Source: Cloeon dipterum
Taxonomy: Eukaryota > Arthropoda > Insecta > Ephemeroptera > Baetidae
Assembly: GCF_949628265.1 (NCBI RefSeq)
Contig: NC_088786.1
Span: 32,385,681 to 32,449,680 of the forward strand
Length of the DNA stretch: 64,000 bases
Reading direction: 5' to 3'
Shown: in pieces, positions 24,444-36,115 of the stretch
How positions within the stretch are numbered: position 1 is the stretch's first letter
Layout: each line of letters starts with the position of its first letter
Notes under the pieces: model-generated
Seen by the model: the letters and a program-made list of their open reading frames with translations, nothing else
What the model was told of the DNA's origin: nothing
Database searches by the model: none
Position numbers and translations under genes: made by a program

Positions 24444-25646
24444 TTATTCCGTCAATCCGAACAATGATTTAAAATCACACGACTTCAAGGTTGTCAGGTC
24501 GTTCTTGCAAGTGTTGCCTGAAATGTAAAAAAGGAATTTATACAAATTTCTACGTAATTAAAAATTAAAGAACAAACTCAGATTGGTTGGCAGGGACTGG
24601 AAAATCAAATTTATTAAAATTTTCGTTTCGGAAATCTAATAGCCGCGCTCTTACTGGCAAATTCACGTTGACGCAGGCGGTAAAGAACGTGGCAGCCATG
24701 GTTGACAAGGTTTGATTTGAGGTCGAGCCGCCAATCAGGGACATTTGTTCGGTGCAATTGGCCGTGGCCGCCTGCACTGCGGTTTTCAAATTTTCAGGGG
24801 CACTTTGCAGGAAAGCGTTGCTTGCTTGAACACGGCCATCGCTCGAGAGCTTTACGTTTTTATTAATTTTAAAAGTAATAAAAATTATCTGTAATTATAG
24901 TCATACCAAATCGAAGTTCTTCAACATGCTTTCATTCAATTTCTAAACAGACTCGTGTGATTTATTTTAATTTTGAAACAAAAATGTAGCTAGTATTTAG
25001 AATCTTAATTTTTAATTATGAATGAATTTAAAAAAGTTAATCGACTTACCAAAAATTTGTTATTGACATTGCTGGAAGCATTTTGCGCTTCATTTAAAGA
25101 TTAGTTAAAAACTTTTTGTAATAATTAATTCTTTACCGAGTGCTCTGACGTCTCTTACAAAATTCGATGGGATGCTTTTGACGCTTGAAATCGTGGAGAA
25201 ATTCATCTTTTTAGCCGCATTGAAGACGTTCTTGAACAGTTGGGATGCACTTGTTTGCACCTTTTTCAGAGTGTTGGTGGCGTTTGACACCACGGAGCTT
25301 GTGAACGAAGTTGCTCTAGATGCGCTTCTCGAGGCTATCTGAGGCACAAAGCAGCTCGCTAGACTCTGTATCGATTAAATTAATTAGAAAGAAGGATAAC
25401 AGCTTGAATGCCCCACCTTAAGCAGATCCGGGCTGCATTGCGATTGCGAGGCGTCTTGCGCCTCTGCGTTTACAATTAAAATTTATTTTATGAATTATGA
25501 TAAATATAAATTCAAACCTGAAGAAGAGATCTGAAATATTGTGTGAATATTAGGAAGGAGAAGAATAATTAGTTCATATTGTTTCTTACGTAAACTGCTG
25601 CTACGAGCAGCAGGATTGCACCAGGACCAGCACGCAGTAATCTCAT
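24444..25646 (-). CDS. Divergent odorant-binding-protein-like secreted protein (OBP-like A)
   Basis: Eight exons in gene order: 25590-25646, 25518-25530 (13 nt), 25417-25463, 25137-25365, 25050-25087, 24907-24942, 24655-24849 and 24444-24503, in phase, 224 aa. A signal peptide (MRLLRAGPGAILLLVAAVY) is followed by a QCSPDLLKSLASC pair that aligns with C...C of the OBP at 28990-31369. Then comes about 75 Ser/Thr-rich amphipathic residues with no counterpart, and a C-terminal half (AVQAATANC ... FFTAC ... LKSC) that aligns with the same relative. The last acceptor is uncertain: one 14 bp upstream has a better pyrimidine tract and would add a TCK cysteine but breaks the phase. I do not recognise a close family member; the OBP link is inference from alignment and cluster position. 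Confidence 0.55.
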
Positions 25647-25889
25647 CTCGATTCGCAACTATGGTCTCTAGCCTTGCGTTCCGCGCATTTATAATGGCCA
25701 GCGAGCGCTACAGAGAAAATTACGTGGAAATGTGGTTGAAAAATGATGTAAACCGGAAGCTGATGGCACATGTTGCTCTTGGCGCAAGAGCGAAGGGTGT
25801 TATTAGACTGGAAAGTAATTTTGTTCTTGCTCAGGGAAAAAATAAATGCGTTTTTAATTCAAACATTAAAAACTCGTACATTCATGAAG

Positions 25890-26866
25890 CAATTCGTCCT
25901 GGTCCCGGCAAAATTGCGTAACTTTCAATAACCAAACGTGCGTTCTTCGGGAGCAAATTTTTCTCCCTGGGAGTCCCGCTCCCGAAAAAATGTTTCCTGT
26001 TACCGGAATTTCCTGGTGCCCTTACAAAATATTTTTCCCGGGAATTCCCGCTCCCGACTCTTATTTCCCGATTCTTCCCGCTCCCGATTTCCCGCCAAAA
26101 ATTTTAAAATCGAAAGTAGACACCATGTGCGTTGATAACTTTTAATTCTTAGCTCGCATATTTACAAATATAAACTTACTATGCTCTTTTATTTTTCCGC
26201 GTTGAAGTTATAAATTATACTTTTCTTTGATAAAAAAAATCCACGGAGGCAATTTTTACTGGGCCATGTTAAATACTAAGTTTTAAATAAAATTCAATTT
26301 TTTGTAGATGCAGAGATTACTAAAACAACCTAAAAAACTTCATTTTATTTAGATCAAGAACTTTTCTCCCGACTTTTTTAAGTTGCGAGAATCATATCAC
26401 ACGTCAATGAAAGAAAATTCTGTAACATTTTTAGTTGTTGTGAATGTGAATGATAAAAAAGAAATATTGCAGCTTGAACTCCGCAAATTGAAATTAGGAC
26501 AGTTAATAAAGTTATCAAACCGTGAGAAATATCTAATATACAAAACATTCCTAACAATTTTTTTAATCATTCTAGGAAAATTAAAAGCGAGTTGTGAATA
26601 TGAATTTTGACTAGGTTCCCGGGAATTCCCGCTCCCGGCAAAACTTTCCTGCTCCCGTCCCGACCGTGGCTCCCGCTTAAAAATTTGGGTCCTGGCGCCG
26701 GGAATTCCCGGGAGATTCCGGGAGTCCTGAGACATTTCCGTCCCTGCGAACGCACTAAACCAAACGCGAATTTCCTTATTGCAAGAAAAGGTCAACAATC
26801 AATTTGACAATGAAATTTTGGGTGTTTGTTGAACGTTGCGCAATTTAGCCGGGACCAGGACGAATT
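25890..26866. mobile_element. Composite terminal-inverted-repeat element
   Basis: The ends are inverted copies of AATTCGTCCTGGTCCCGGC (25891 onward; inverse ending at 26865), similar for about 40 bp inward. Inside lie two clusters rich in GGGAATTCCCGCTCCCG (25940-26095 and 26610-26745) in opposed orientation, the second bounded by CAGGGACGG. It looks like one non-autonomous DNA transposon inserted in, or built from, another. No transposase frame is present. Confidence 0.5.
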
Positions 26867-27291
26867 AATGTTCTTAAGTAGAATTTATAAGCATATTTAT
26901 ATGGTCTTGACAAAATTAAATTGGCTTTTTTATTATTTTTTCATACAATTATACACAACAAAAGTTCCTAACAATTGAATAAAAAGTGCAAGTGACAAGC
27001 CACTTTGAAAATCTCATTTTTTAAGTGAAAAGTAGAAATTGTGTGCCGCAAATTGACAAAATAGCTGAAAATTGCACAGCATCAACATCCAATTTACTCT
27101 TTACCAGGTAAATTGCTCAATTTTTATGAATTACGCTTGGAGCGCGAGCTAATCAGAACTGAATTCAACGCCACGCATTTTAACGGACAATGCCAAGGTT
27201 TAACAGTATGACGAAATAACAAGCGAGAGTATAAGCATTGAATGAAACTGTGTGTGTTTATTTTCTGGCAAACATTTTTTTGTCGGTCTCG
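26867..27291. other. Intergenic downstream of OBP-like B
   Basis: AT-rich. The stretch 27155-27210 (GAATTCAACGCCACGC...) weakly resembles part of the spacer of the 23006-23597 element. No gene is seen. Confidence 0.35.
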
Positions 27292-28492
27292 CTAGTTGAG
27301 CAAAAGGTTGAGCGGCGTCAACGTTTTCAACCTGGCGAAGTTTTCAGCACATTTCGGATCTGCCAAACATTTTTTTGTGATTAAAAATAAATTCCTGTGG
27401 AGAAATGAATCAAATACCTTTTCCAGAGATATTGCAAGTTTGCTGAAATTCACAAGAAATATCGAAATTAAGGAGCGAAATGAATTTAGTGCAAAATTTG
27501 TATGCCAAAAACTTTAAATTTATTTAAATGTACTCACAATTACGAACTGCTGTCTGATGCACACCCAGGCAAGCAAACCCTTTGGGTTACAGACGCTGAC
27601 ACCCGGTGGAGCTTGTGGAATCGGAATCGAATTGTTGAAATCTTAAACAGTTGCACAAAGAAATACTGTAATAATTCCTACGAATAATTTAGAGGCAAAT
27701 ACTTTCCACGTAGGAAGCGCAATAACTCGTTGCGTTGTCAGCCGCAGCGCTCAAAGACTTGGCTGCACCCTTGAATCTAGTTGCCAGAAACGTGTAATTC
27801 ATGGTGGTTCCATTGAGCTAATGAATTTAGTTTTAAAAAATCCGTGGATGATAAATTAAATTAATTACATATGACATATATTTCATCGCACAGTCGAACC
27901 GACACTGCAAAAAATTCACATCATTTCCGTAATCGATATTCCTATACATTAAATAATAATACCATGCGTTTGAAAATCACACCCGACGAAGAATTGGCTA
28001 GGGCACGAAAACAATTTTTAGTTAATCTGCTGGAAAAAAAATGTGAATACCTTTCATTGTGCAGTTATCGTACGCCTGACGGTTTACCAAGCCTGGCCAG
28101 GGGCATGAGCACTCGCGTAAATTCTGCCGATTTATTGAAATAAAAAAAATTATTTACTAAAAAAATGAACTCATATCTTTTTCAAAATTTAATATTTTGA
28201 AATTTGCGAGTGGAAAAAATGAACTCAGAAAAAAGTTAATAGATAAATTACCCTGAGTAGGGCAGGTCCGTTCATGTTCCTTGGTAGGAGCGCTGCAAAG
28301 AGTTTAAATGAGAGTCTCGTTCAGATTTCTTCAGACTTTACGTACTTGCGTTAGTTCCGTTTACTGTTTGGGCTGCTGACTGGAAATACAAATATTTTGG
28401 CAGGGTAAAAAAAGAGCTAGAAAGTTCACCTGGTTCGCAAGGTACACCAGTACGAAGAGGATAACAATGGAGTAGCTTCTTCCGGGCTTCAT
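27292..28492 (-). CDS. Divergent odorant-binding-protein-like secreted protein (OBP-like B)
   Basis: Exons in gene order: 28430-28492, 28346-28379, 28252-28292, 28051-28123, a tentative 5-nt exon 27900-27904, 27703-27817, 27538-27641, 27418-27442 and 27292-27359, giving 175 aa. A signal peptide (MKPGRSYSIVILFVLVYLA) precedes an RECSCPWPGLVNRQAYDNC stretch. It then aligns with the OBP at 28990-31369: LNGTTMNYTFLATRF ... NATSYC ... VCNPKGLLAWVC ... QTCNISGKDPKC, ending LKTLTPLNLLLN. The reading phase cannot pass from 28051 to 27817 without a short extra exon; the 5-nt exon with AG/GT flanks solves it but has a weak donor. The last OBP cysteine is absent. Function as a binding protein is inferred from the fold pattern. 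Confidence 0.58.
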
Positions 28493-28989
28493 GGTCGTGC
28501 TATAAGTGAGCGAATTTGCAGGGCTGCTCCGCTTTAAATCACGCGGGCGCCAATTTAAAGCCATGACTTGCCGAAATGCCCCGCAAAACTGACAAACCAA
28601 CCAACAAAACGTTATGCATTTTGAAAAAGAAAATTGTTGTCTTTTTTATACAAAATTATTAAAACCAAATATGTTTGATTTCGCAAATTCCATTTTATTA
28701 ATATAATAAATATACACGGTCTGCATATACTCAGGGAAAAGCAAACAGATTTTATGTAAATTTAAAAGGTTAATTAGTATAATAATGATTAAATTTTGCT
28801 TACAATGTGAAAATTGAGCAAGATTAAAAATATAATCCACGTTAAACATGTCTCTCAATGTAATTATAATTATGCACTGTAGCCTAAACATCTGATACCG
28901 TCTCCAATATTAAATTTAATTTTTTACCCTGTTAACACACAGCTTGGAGCTACAATTTTTAATAGTACATATCAGGAAAATTTTCAAAT
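28493..28989. other. Intergenic between OBP-like B and the OBP fusion gene
   Basis: About 500 bp of AT-rich sequence that must hold the OBP-like B promoter and the 3' UTR of the next gene. Nothing else is seen. Confidence 0.4.
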
Positions 28990-31369
28990 TCACTTTCCAG
29001 TGAGTTTGAGGTTGCTGAACTGCTTCGTGATCTCGTCAAGCCGTTCCTTGAGGTTCTGCTGAATGTTCAGCGCGAGCATTTTGGCGCTGCCGGTCGACTC
29101 GTCCTTGAGCTTCTGCAGACTCTTCAGCCCGTCGGTCAGCTGCGTGCTGAGGCTGGAGCTGGCGTCGATCAACTTCTGCGAGCTCTCCTGCCGCAGCTCC
29201 TCGAAGTTTTTCTTGACGTTGGACACGCTGGCCGAGACGTCGTCGCCGATCTTCTGCAGCTGCCCGATGCTCTCGAGGCCGAGCGACGCGATGCCGCTCT
29301 GCGCCGAGTTCACCCCCTCCCTGATCGTGTTGCCGGCGTCTTTGAGGCCGGTGCCCACGGCCGAGCCCAGGCCAACGGCCCCGGACGCCACGTCGATCGC
29401 AACTTTGGACACGTCTGAGCGGATCGTCTCACCCACGTCGGTTAAACCCTTTCAAACGATTAAAATAAATTCGAATTTTGTTGTTTTTAAATGAGAATGG
29501 TTTCATTTCATAAATTAATTTTAGGAGGAGGTTATCGTTGTTTTAAGAAATATTTTGTAGGGCAGGATAGATTTTTGTATAAAATATTTTGAATTGAAAT
29601 TTTTAGGTCTTTCCAAAATAAAAAATTATTATTGGGCTTTTTCCATTTCTAGGTGACAAAAAGTTGGAGTTGATTATCAACCCTCTATAGGGATAGCTTT
29701 TAGGCTTAAATAAGCTTAAGCCGAAATTAGCGCCCTGGTATCGATTCCCATGTTTTTACCCCATTTTAGAACCTCAAATCTGAGGTTATATTTAATTTAT
29801 CTTGAGTTTTTACTCCATTATTTTCAAACCTTTTGGATGTTGGTGGCAACCCTGAGTAGTTGGTCACGGACTGCGCCCACCTCGAGCACCAGCCTGCCGC
29901 TCAGCCCCTCGGCAAGGTTGAGGCTGTCGAAGGAGCCAAGGTCCGCGCGGATTTTGGCCAGCCTTGGCGCGACCTGCAGCACTTCCGGCCGCTCCTGTCC
30001 CAGCACCTCCACGTCCTCGGCGATCGTGTCGAGCTCGCGGCGCACCTGGCTGGCCAGGTCCTTGCGTGCCTGGGGAGTCTTCAGGGACTCGATGTCGCGG
30101 ATGTGGCGCTGCACCGTCTCCAGCGAGCGGCCCATCTCTTCGATCTGCGGCACTTCGCCTGATTTCTCTTTGCCGGCTGGTTTTTCAGTGGTGGCACTCG
30201 TAGTTTTTGCTGTTGATTCTGTTGTTGCTGCTGCTTTTTCGGTTGTTGTGCTCGTCAGTTTGGTTGTTGATGCTATTTCGGTTGTTGTGCTTGTCAGTTT
30301 GGTTGTTGATGCTATTTCGGTTGTTGTGCTTGTCAATTTAGTTCTTTCTGCTTTATTTTCGCCTGAGTTTCTTTTGTTTGTGCCCGTCTTAGCTATCGCT
30401 TCGTCCGATATCACAGTTGGGTCGGTTTTTTTCGGGACCAATTCGAAAGGGTCGCATTTGTCTTTGATCAAGCTCAGCCGAAGTGCGCAGGAATTTGAGT
30501 CTTTTATAAAACAGATTTTTAATTTTAAAATAAATTTAAAACGCATCAATAAAATTACCAGTTTTTGGCCTGGCCAAGCGTGGGCAGTTTCCCAGCAAGT
30601 ATCTTCGCACGCACAAAGCAAAAAGTGCAGGGAGAAGTCTGCAACCATTGCGCTGACCAGTTTGGATAGACGTATCTAATAATTTGAAATTAATTTTTGT
30701 CTCAGTTGGGTTGCGATTGTTTTCAACCCATGACCAATCTGTGGTGGCAAAGCACGACTGCCTCTTGCACCACTGGCTGCCAAATTTTTTCCGACAGTAC
30801 TCTGTAAAATCTGTCGATCACGAAATCACGGTTGAGGGAGCCGTTTGGAAAAAGCTATATTATTGGACGAAAAGATAACAGCAAGATTTTGAAGATCCCT
30901 TGAACTCACATAGTTTTTGTTTTTGAAAACGCAGTCAAAGAGGCACTGAAATAGAAATAACGTAAAATAATAATTTTTGGTCTTTTTACTCGTCGTACAA
31001 ATGGATCAGTTTCTAGAATTCCTTGGTTTTCTGCAATTTTTTGTCATTGAAATATTTACAGGAATTATATAATGGCATTCAAACCGTTTTTGATGCACGT
31101 TTTCAATGAGTACAGGGGCAGGATTGTCGGCAGGCTGCAGCAAGACGCGAGTTCAGGCTACATTAAAACATCAATCAATCACGTGACGAAACACATTTTA
31201 ACTTTTATACGTCATAGAGCTCCATGCTGCACGCTTTCGGATTAACCTGGGCCCTGGCCTGTTATTTAATTTTTACTTCACACCCTTTGCCTTTTAAAAT
31301 ATCTCTGCTTACCTCTCCTAAAAGTAAAGCAAATAATATGCATACGGGGGAAAATGTAGCAGCAGCCAT
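28990..31369 (-). CDS. Plus-C-type odorant-binding protein with a long helical C-terminal extension
   Basis: Seven exons in gene order: 31313-31369 (signal peptide MAAATFSPVCILFALLLG), 31060-31134, 30910-30945 (36 nt), 30728-30854, 30559-30675, 29830-30500 and 28990-29448. All are GT-AG and in phase, giving 513 aa. Residues 20-153 form an OBP of plus-C style: ECHYIIPCLFDCVF, then PNGSLNRDF, VQEAVVLC, GCRLLPALFALC, GNCPRL, and SCALRLSLIKDKC. Residues about 190-245 are a Thr/Ser/Lys linker with three 13-residue repeats (KLTSTTTEIASTT). Residues 250-513 have no cysteine and look like long amphipathic or coiled-coil helices (EEMGRSLETVQRHIRDIE ... LQKIGDDVSASVSNVKKNF). Secretion is expected. OBPs are normally under 250 aa; this extension is not one I know. 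Confidence 0.72.
30240..30350. repeat. 39-bp coding tandem repeat, about 2.8 copies
   Basis: Three near-identical units built around GTTGTTGATGCTATTTCG encode the Thr-rich 13-residue repeats of the OBP fusion protein linker. Unit-to-unit identity is high, indicating recent expansion. Confidence 0.85.
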
Positions 31370-31682
31370 CGGTAAACGTGTGCACGCATGGACTAACAAA
31401 ATAGTGTGCTGCGAGAACCATATGCAGCGCGCTTCCCCGCGCCGACCTCGTTCGAAGGACGTCAGCTTCATAAAATTGGTTCACCGGGGGACAGAGGAAG
31501 TAGAGCAAAGACAATAAAAATGCGAAAAAATGTTATCAGTGGCTGGCATTTTCAAAAATCTAACAGAATATTGAAATGTCTGACAAAAATTTCAAAAATT
31601 ACATATAATTTTTTTGATATTTTTTTATTTTAATAAGCCTCAGAGTTTGTTGCTGCATCAATCGTTTATTTGTATCAAGAAG

Positions 31683-32847
<1,165 letters not shown>

Positions 32848-33312
32848 CTTTCCTTGAAATACGGGAGACTCCAAGTGATTTAGTGCCCCGCTTTTAATTG
32901 CTTTATCTTAATTGATAAGTGTGGCAGGTGCAGATTATTAAGAATGGACATTGTGATTTGAGATAAGATTTGGAAATATATAGGTGATGACTTTTTGCAT
33001 TGAATGATTAATTAGATCAATATTAATTGGAAGCATTTTATCTTTAATAATCAAACGATTAAAGTATATTGATCATTATTTCTTTATTAGAGCTGTACAG
33101 AGACATTTTAATTAGCGTCCCATATAAAGTGGGGATTTTTCCAATATAAAATTAAGACACAATTTTAATCTCAAAAATCGCTTGTGAGTTCTGCGCGGTC
33201 ACATCGTTCGATCGCGAGATAAGATGTGAAGCAGCGCACGCGGCGTTCTTGTGCATTTTGTTTCGGTCATTGTTCAATTGCTCTGCAGATAAGTTCAGAG
33301 CAAAATGCAGTC
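32848..33312. other. Intergenic between tandem proteases
   Basis: 465 bp, AT-rich. Contains the upstream region of the first protease (TATATAGG-like run near 32980) and the 3' end of the second. No gene is recognised. Confidence 0.4.
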
Positions 33313-34555
33313 TCAAATGCCTGTATTGTCCCTGATCCAATCACGAAACGAGGACACTCGCGTGTACACGCTGGGGTAATCGTCTTCGCACTCGTTGGCC
33401 GACCAAGAAACTATTCCCACCACTTTGCCGCCGACGAACAAAGGCCCGCCTGAGTCTCCCTGGAAAGGAAAGAGTGAAATCAATTTACAAACGCAACACG
33501 AGGAAAAACTTTTAATAAATGAAGCAAGATAAAAATTGACCGATAGTTTGGTTGTTTCCTTTAAAATTATTTGTCTGGTATAACAGCTTATCACATTTAA
33601 TCATTTTAATTTTTACGTACAGTGCAAATTCTATTCGCCTCCTCCAGGCTCTCAGCGCAAAACTGGGCTTCAGTCAGCGTCACTTCGGGATGAAATATTT
33701 CAAAGCACTCTTCGCGACTGCCCACTTGCTGCTGCCCTCGGATCAACAGCGGGCTCATCAGGCCTTTTTCCTGGACGAAATAAAATAAAAATAATAATTG
33801 GCAGGAGTTATCGGCGGCGACGTGTTGCTCACTGACAAGAAAGCCCCAGCCGGCGGTGGTCGCGTCCTCGTCCGCCGCCAACTCCTCGTCCTGCTCAGGC
33901 AGCAGCGCGGCTTGTGCGGTCGCGCCGAACACGAACGGCGGATTCACCTGCACCAGACCGATGTCCTCGCTCGTCAGGTCCTGCAGCACAAAGCCAGGGT
34001 GCCGCCGAACCCTGACCACGCTGTGCATCGTGCCGTTGCTGTCGGTCAGACTGTTGGAGTTGGCCCGCACTTTCAGAACGACACTTGGCAAAAGGCTGGA
34101 AATTAATTATTTCAATTTAATATGTTGATAAGTATTTTAAGATGAGAATTTTTTTCATATTTATGCAGAGTAATCTTTCAAAAATTAATATCAGGCTAAA
34201 AATATGAGAAAATTAAACTTCAAGCTATATATTTTTATCTTTAATGTAGCTTGGCTTACTTTGAATATTTGAGTATTTAATATATACACAAAAATAAGTT
34301 GGCACTAACACGTCAATGCAGTGGGCGGCAGTCAAAATCCATTGTTCCCCGATAATGGTGGCGCCGCACGAGTGGACGCCAAGGAAATGAATCGACACTT
34401 GCGAAGGAAAATCACCTAGTTGTGTCGAATTCTGTGGCATTGGTGCGTAATCATAGTAAATTAGGCGCAACAGCCACGCCACGGAACCTTGAATTAAAGA
34501 AATATGCAATGTTTTAGTGAAAATATGCAATGGACGAACCGAATATGGAGAACAT
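33313..34555 (-). CDS. Chymotrypsin-fold serine protease paralogue with atypical N-terminus and S1 site
   Basis: Exons in gene order: 34540-34555 (tentative), 34310-34487, 33837-34095, 33621-33770 and 33313-33459, about 249 aa. The catalytic residues are intact: TAAHC, SEDIGLVQV and GDSGGP. Two features are odd. There is no IVGG-type activation sequence before DFPSQVSIHFLG (the region reads YDYAPMPQNSTQLG). The S1-base residue is Arg (NRICTGDSGGP), which would disfavour basic substrates. The first exon (MFSIF plus split Gly) is short and uses a GTTCGT donor, so it is the least certain part; a different first exon could exist upstream. It could be an active enzyme with acidic-residue preference or a non-cleaving homologue. 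Confidence 0.78.
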
Positions 34556-35451
34556 GTGAGCGCGTGATGTTGCATGTGATGAAGGCTTTTGAGGCGGCAG
34601 ACTCAATTTTGGCATTTATTTGATCGTCCAGTTTTGATAAGATATACGACTGAAATCTTTAGACCGCATTAAAGGTTTAATTTAGTGTACTTTTGTTTGT
34701 GAGTACGTTCATCCCCTCCAGTATATATATAAGAAGATAATTGTATATTTGCAGAGTATCCTTCAGAACAAGTGATTACTATATCGCTTCTTGACCGAAT
34801 TCGCAACGAGTCGTGCCTGCCAGCCATTTGCCCTAATCTCAGCTGTGTGTGTAATCAATTTTTTAAGTCCGATCCCTCCGCCAGATCAAACACTCGTGAG
34901 ATATTGAAAAAGAAGAAATCCTTTTAACCCATAAGTGCGATAAAATCGTGCCTAAAGCAAAGATCCAGCCAGCATCTCCCGTGCCCCCCTTTTGTTCTAC
35001 TCATTTCGCGCGCTGGAATTTACAGCTTCCAATTTCATACGCTAGAGGGCATTCCAAATATTCTTATAAAATTGCTACAATTTTAATTAATATTAATCAC
35101 TTCACGGTTTCTTTAATTCATTTTCAGTTAGCTTAACAAAAAGGAAAACACACTTATTTTACTTTCAGTCAAAGATTTGGAAATTTTTGAAATTTTAGGT
35201 TAAATTTTGATTTACAAATTTATCAAGCGCGACGTTAATTCTACAAGACTGTTTTTATAGATAATTGTTGGCACCCACCAACATGTTCGAAAAGGGTGTT
35301 TGCCGCTTACATGGCACATTGGCCAAATTGGTCAGTGGGGTATGGCAATCAAGACATACCGAACATGTAATTTTTGACCACAGGGGCTGTTGGTAGCCAA
35401 GTGCTCCGACGCCTCTCCCAATAAATGAAAATAAATTAGTAGAAGGAACGT
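34556..35451. other. Intergenic, proteases / CSP cluster
   Basis: Divergent upstream region of the second protease. Includes a TATATATAAG run at about 34722. No gene or clear repeat is seen; a weak inverted pair (GTTGGCACCCACC... and its rough complement) lies at 35269-35400. Confidence 0.35.
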
Positions 35452-36111
35452 ACTCGTGTGGCGTATGTATTGTTTAATCATTAATTATACTGATGATTGC
35501 GAAGAATTCAAGACATGAAAGATGCATTAAAAACTAATAAGTTATCACGTGGAGTTAAAACAATGACACACAGTTCTTCATTTCCGGAAATTAAATAAAA
35601 TAATGTTATAGTTTGAATTTCACTCCCAGCTGAAATTCCTGAAATTGCTTTCATCGTGTGGTTAAAACGAAATATTATTCACGTGTTTACCAGGTCATTT
35701 AACCAAGCACTTCCTTTCAGATTAAAAAGTTTGCATAATTGCTGGTAAAATTTTAGTTTGAACAGACGACTGGACGATTTAGTAGTAATACTAGTATGTG
35801 AATATTATTGAAATTACCAATGGTTGTGGTGAATTCAAGACTTGAAAGGTGCAAGTAGTTATGCTAATCAACCGTCAATCGGAGTTAAAGCTTCATTTCC
35901 GGGAACTAATATGATATGACGTGAAATAATATTAATTCCAGCTAAGATAAAATTCCTAAAATTGTTTTCGTCGTGGTCAGAATTAAATATTATTCACGTG
36001 TTTACCAGGTCATTTCCCGCGTCAGCCATGCACTTCCTTTCAGATTAAAAAGTTTATACAATTGCTGGAATTATCCAAGCAAACTTTTAGTTTGAACAGA
36101 CGACTGGACGA
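35452..36111 (+). repeat. Tandem duplication of a CSP promoter/5' UTR
   Basis: Two copies, about 35452-35777 and 35790-36111, are offset by 334 bp. Shared blocks include GAATTCAAGAC.TGAAAG, TATTATTCACGTGTTTACC, TTTCAGATTAAAAAGTTT and AACAGACGACTGGACGA. The second copy leads directly into the CSP start codon at 36116. The first is followed by TTTAGTAGTAATACT and no coding exon. Confidence 0.85.
35980..36020 (+). promoter_or_regulatory. Conserved CACGTG / GTTTACC block upstream of CSP1
   Basis: An E-box (CACGTG) joined to a forkhead-like GTTTAC is the best-kept segment of both promoter copies (also near 35675-35695). It lies about 120 bp upstream of the CSP1 ATG. The role is inferred from conservation between copies only. 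Confidence 0.4.
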
Positions 36112-36115
36112 AAAT

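Noticed and set aside
24503-24517. More upstream acceptor for the last exon of OBP-like A, adding a TCK cysteine
   Set aside because: Better pyrimidine tract, but it gives the wrong phase after exon 24655-24849; the acceptor at 24504 was used and the doubt noted.
34225-34575. 116-codon minus frame MQHHALTCSPYSV... as the true protease N-terminus
   Set aside because: It is not a signal peptide and runs through a likely short intron; a 16-nt first exon with matching phase was preferred.
35269-35400. Small inverted repeat (GTTGGCACCC... / ...GGTAGCCA)
   Set aside because: Pairing is too weak and interrupted to call an element.
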